From assembly GCA_900542555.1 (NCBI GenBank), contig UQNU01000013.1, positions 1 to 44,432 on the forward strand: DNA of 44,432 nt, read 5' to 3'. Shown piece by piece: positions 42,355 through 44,432 of the stretch. Every line of letters begins with the position of its first letter. Position 1 is the first letter of the stretch. The position numbers and the translations under genes were made by a program. The notes beneath the pieces are model-generated. The model ran no database searches and was not told where the DNA came from. It saw only the letters and a program-made list of their open reading frames with translations. Source of the stretch: an uncultured Collinsella sp. GTDB taxonomy: Bacteria; Actinomycetota; Coriobacteriia; Coriobacteriales; Coriobacteriaceae.

Positions 42355-42622
42355 ACAAAACGGGCAGACTGCCCGTAAAAGCTCTTCGATTAACCACCCA
42401 GCTTAGATGCCCTCGCCCGCGTCGCCGCGCGCTCGCATCCGTTACTCGGCTGGCCTGTATCGACGACCATCTCGGCGATGTCTACTAAGACGTGCCTGTA
42501 CGGCGCGCCCGTTGGGACCGCAGCTCCGGGGTGATTTTCATCGGTCGCATGCACGGGTTCTCAGCGCTCCCCGCTCTCTGTAGCATGCGGACGGCCGACT
42601 ACTCGTCCCCATCAACGCTTAT
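42317..42622 (-). promoter_or_regulatory. Isoleucine T-box riboswitch upstream of ileS
   Basis: Read on the minus strand, the classic elements occur in order: GATGGGGACGAGTAG (42613-42599, AGTA side of the kink/loop-E region), CAGAGAG (AGAGA box, near 42580-42573), GCTGAGAACC apical loop, then GATGAAAATCACCCCGGAGC with the specifier codon ATC for Ile at 42535-42533, and the T-box TGGGTGG near 42402-42394. An antiterminator can form from AAGCT (42404-42400) and AGCTT (42383-42379). Downstream are a small hairpin (42359-42378) and the T-tailed terminator. Uncharged tRNA-Ile should pair with ATC and the T-box and allow ileS expression. Confidence 0.9.
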
Positions 42623-42759
42623 GGAGAGTATGCTAGCACGTTCCGCGCCGGCGAAAAACCCTCAACACTGGTTTTATACGTTCGAAATTTCTCGCTATTA
42701 CAGCCCTGCTCTAGGAGCAAAATACCTGAAAGCACTCTATCTCACGAAAGAAGGTACCT

Positions 42760-43848
42760 ATGCGCACAATTGGAATGAGCGACTATACCGTCGGCGAGGA
42801 TTGCTTTGACGAGCTGCCCGGCGCGCTGGCCGAATACGGAGCGACCAAGGTCGCGATCATCGGTGGCAAGCGGGCACTGGCCGCAGCTCTTCCCGGCATT
42901 GAAGCTGCACTGGCAGGTACCGACGTCGAGATTCTGGAGACGCGCGTCTATGGCACCAACAGCACGCGTGCCAATATCGCCAAGGTCGTGAACTCCACCG
43001 CCTGTCAGGAAGCTGGCGTGCTTATCGCATGCGGCGGCGGCAAGGCGCTCGACACCGTCAAGACCGCATCCATCGAGCTCAAGAAGATCGTCTTTACGGT
43101 GCCGACGATTTGCTCTAACTGTTCCGCCGCGACCGCCATTGCCGTTGTCTACAACGACGATGGCTCGCTCGAGGGCTATTCGTACCCCAACCGCCCTGCG
43201 CACATCTTCATCAACCCCAAGATAATCGCCGAGGCTCCGGCGGAGTACTTCTGGGCCGGCGTAGGCGATGCCCTGTCCAAGCAGCCCGAAGTCGAGTACG
43301 CCACGAGCGCTGGCAACCTGGAGCACACCGCTGGACTTGGCCTGGCACTCGCCCATACCTGCTCCGAGCCGCTGTTTACCTATGGCGTCCAGGGTCTAGA
43401 GGACGTGCGCCAGAACCTGTCGAGCGAGGCCGTCAAGCAGATCGCGCTCGACATCGTGGTCAACACGGGCTACGTCTCCAACCTGACCAACCAAAACGAT
43501 TACTACTACAACTCGAGCGTGGCACATGCGTTCTACAACGCCACGTGCAGCATTCCGCGTGAGGGCACCTACCTGCACGGCGAGGTCGTGAGCCTGGGCG
43601 TGCTGGTCCTGTTTGCCTATACGGGCGACACCGAGAACCTTGAACGCTACGCTACCTTTAACAAGCAGATGGGCCTGCCCGTGACGCTTGAGCAGGTCGG
43701 GCTTTCCGAGGCAGACATCCCGGCCCTGTGCGAGTTCGCACACGCCACCAACGAGTGGAAGCAGGGAAACCCCGAGCCCTTCACCGACGAAAAGTTCGCC
43801 GCCGCCATCAAGGCCGCCGACGCCTACGGCCACACCCTCCTCGCCTAA
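42760..43848 (+). CDS. GldA-like iron-containing alcohol/glycerol dehydrogenase
   Basis: 362 residues. The NAD-binding half contains GVLIACGGGKALDTVK (the GGG loop) and VPTICSNCSAATA; the metal-binding half has an Asp in FWAGVGDALSK and two His in SVAHAFYNA and TYLHGEVVSLG, the Asp-His-His set of glycerol dehydrogenases. It probably oxidises glycerol or reduces a related small alcohol/aldehyde with NAD; members in gut bacteria vary in substrate. The ATG at 42760 follows GAAGG. It is divergent from the ileS T-box and stands alone. Confidence 0.9.
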   Translation: MRTIGMSDYTVGEDCFDELPGALAEYGATKVAIIGGKRALAAALPGIEAALAGTDVEILETRVYGTNSTRANIAKVVNSTACQEAGVLIACGGGKALDTVKTASIELKKIVFTVPTICSNCSAATAIAVVYNDDGSLEGYSYPNRPAHIFINPKIIAEAPAEYFWAGVGDALSKQPEVEYATSAGNLEHTAGLGLALAHTCSEPLFTYGVQGLEDVRQNLSSEAVKQIALDIVVNTGYVSNLTNQNDYYYNSSVAHAFYNATCSIPREGTYLHGEVVSLGVLVLFAYTGDTENLERYATFNKQMGLPVTLEQVGLSEADIPALCEFAHATNEWKQGNPEPFTDEKFAAAIKAADAYGHTLLA

Positions 43849-43886
43849 CCTACCAAAAAGTGACAGGTTTATTTTGGCAGGTTTTA
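43847..43886 (+). terminator. Terminator of the GldA-like gene
   Basis: AACCT-CCAAAA and TTTTGG-AGGTT pair around a loop of about 13 bases and TTAT follows. The stem starts in the stop codon. Confidence 0.65.
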
Positions 43887-43935
43887 TATGGGTAAATGCC
43901 ATTGAACAATTGGTGAAATAGTTTAGCTTGCCAGC

Positions 43936-43973
43936 AAAAGGGGCGACCATCTACTCGATGGCCGCCCCTTTAA
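43936..43973. terminator. Bidirectional terminator between the GldA-like gene and DUF523
   Basis: AAAGGGGCG-CCAT and ATGG-CGCCCCTTT form a strong stem with A and T tracts on both sides, between two convergent genes. Confidence 0.85.
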
Positions 43974-43977
43974 TTTA

Positions 43978-44386
43978 CTACTTCAACATGCTGAGGTCGA
44001 ACTCGCTAGCCGGAATCACACGGTACCCGTGACGCAGCAGCAAATCGACAAAAACACCGTTGCCCGCGGTGAGCGTACCGCTAAAGGAGCCGTCGTAGAT
44101 GCGACCCGCGCCGCACGAGGGACTGCGGTCCTGCAAGATACATGCAGCGATCTCGGACGGGCCGCCCTCCTGCTCGCACATATCGAGCGCACGTTGAGCG
44201 CCCAGGCGAAACTCGCGATCGACCGAGATACCCTCGCAGTTACGTACCTCGCCGTTCACAATCTCGGAAGGCTTGCGCGGCGTGGGCAGACCGCCAAAAA
44301 CCTCGGGGCACACCAACAGAACCTCGGTTCCCGTGCGTTCGCACGCTTCGACCAGCTCGCGATGGTAGTTATCGAGCCCGTTATAC
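43978..44386 (-). CDS. DUF523-family protein, 5' end missing
   Basis: About 136 native residues remain. Family motifs are LVCPEVFGGLPTPRKPSE, the Cys-containing ILQDRSPSCGAGRIYDG and the NGVFVDLLLRHGYRVIP ending. DUF523 proteins are small Cys-rich proteins of unknown function, usually starting with a short SACLLGxxCRY block; here the native sequence begins at RYNGLDNY, so roughly the first 15 residues are lost. Upstream of 44386 the frame runs into adapter sequence (giving the known artefact peptide EMCIRDR), so the open frame to 44430 is false there. Confidence 0.88.
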
Positions 44387-44432
44387 CTGTCTCTTATACA
44401 CATCTCCGAGCCCACGAGACTCGACGTCATCT
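44387..44432. other. Illumina Nextera adapter sequence (artefact)
   Basis: Bases 44387-44405 read CTGTCTCTTATACACATCT, the transposase mosaic end; 44406-44420 read CCGAGCCCACGAGAC, the Nextera read 2 adapter; 44421-44428 (TCGACGTC) fit an i7 index, as I recall N729; ATCT begins the P7 end. It is library sequence, not genome. Confidence 0.97.

Overview
The window looks like the chromosome of a Gram-positive, high-GC gut actinobacterium of the class Coriobacteriia, most like Collinsella. This is inferred from gene content and style (tandem PTS genes, an actinobacterial-type ileS T-box leader, a nusB-xseB-tlyA-nadK-recN order, strong G+C third positions); no marker for species was available. Nearly everything from 4.6 kb to 42.3 kb is on the minus strand. 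Exceptions are a 4.5 kb iron/haem-type ABC uptake operon at the left end (+), an RpiR-type regulator at 15.5 kb (+) and a dehydrogenase at 42.8 kb (+).

Layout. 1-4.53 kb: lipoprotein, a lipoprotein that joins a possible NEAT-like domain to a TroA/BtuF-like binding domain, FecCD permease, and an ATPase with an extra C-terminal domain; an IS3-family transposase remnant follows the last stop codon. 4.6-8.4 kb: TetR regulator, flippase-like membrane protein, tRNA-Glu(CUC) with promoter and terminator, CCA-adding enzyme. 8.6-16.4 kb: fructose PTS region with two 1-phosphofructokinase-like kinases, ptsI, ptsH, fruA (EIIBCA) and a divergent RpiR regulator; a 152-bp nested palindrome lies between fruA and ptsH. 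16.4-22.9 kb: recN, nadK, tlyA, xseB, nusB, an Asp23 protein, efp and a proline peptidase. 23-29.7 kb: an AroB-like protein that appears to have lost its metal ligands, aroK, a YqeG-type HAD phosphatase, mltG, ruvX, alaS. 29.8-33 kb: overlapping operon of a DUF948-like protein, a degenerate RsbW-like protein, a SigB/SigF-type sigma factor and an AI-2E/PerM-family membrane protein. 33-39.3 kb: rarA, a dGTPase-like HD protein, a lone prepilin-peptidase-like protein, a family 2 glycosyltransferase, an RluD-type pseudouridine synthase, lspA. 39.4-44.4 kb: ileS with an isoleucine T-box leader, a divergent GldA-like dehydrogenase, and a DUF523 gene cut by the window end.

The last 46 bases (44387-44432) are not genomic: they match the Illumina Nextera transposase/i7 adapter, so the window ends in library adapter and the DUF523 gene is truncated by sequencing, not biology.

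The points most worth a second look are a palindromic repeat that occurs both inside the 152-bp intergenic palindrome and, in frame, inside the N-terminal coding region of the ABC ATPase; the AroB-like pseudoenzyme overlapping an apparently intact aroK; and the sigma factor operon whose anti-sigma-like partner lacks the usual ATP-binding motifs. I did not see a CRISPR array, prophage, recognisable defence system or toxin-antitoxin pair.
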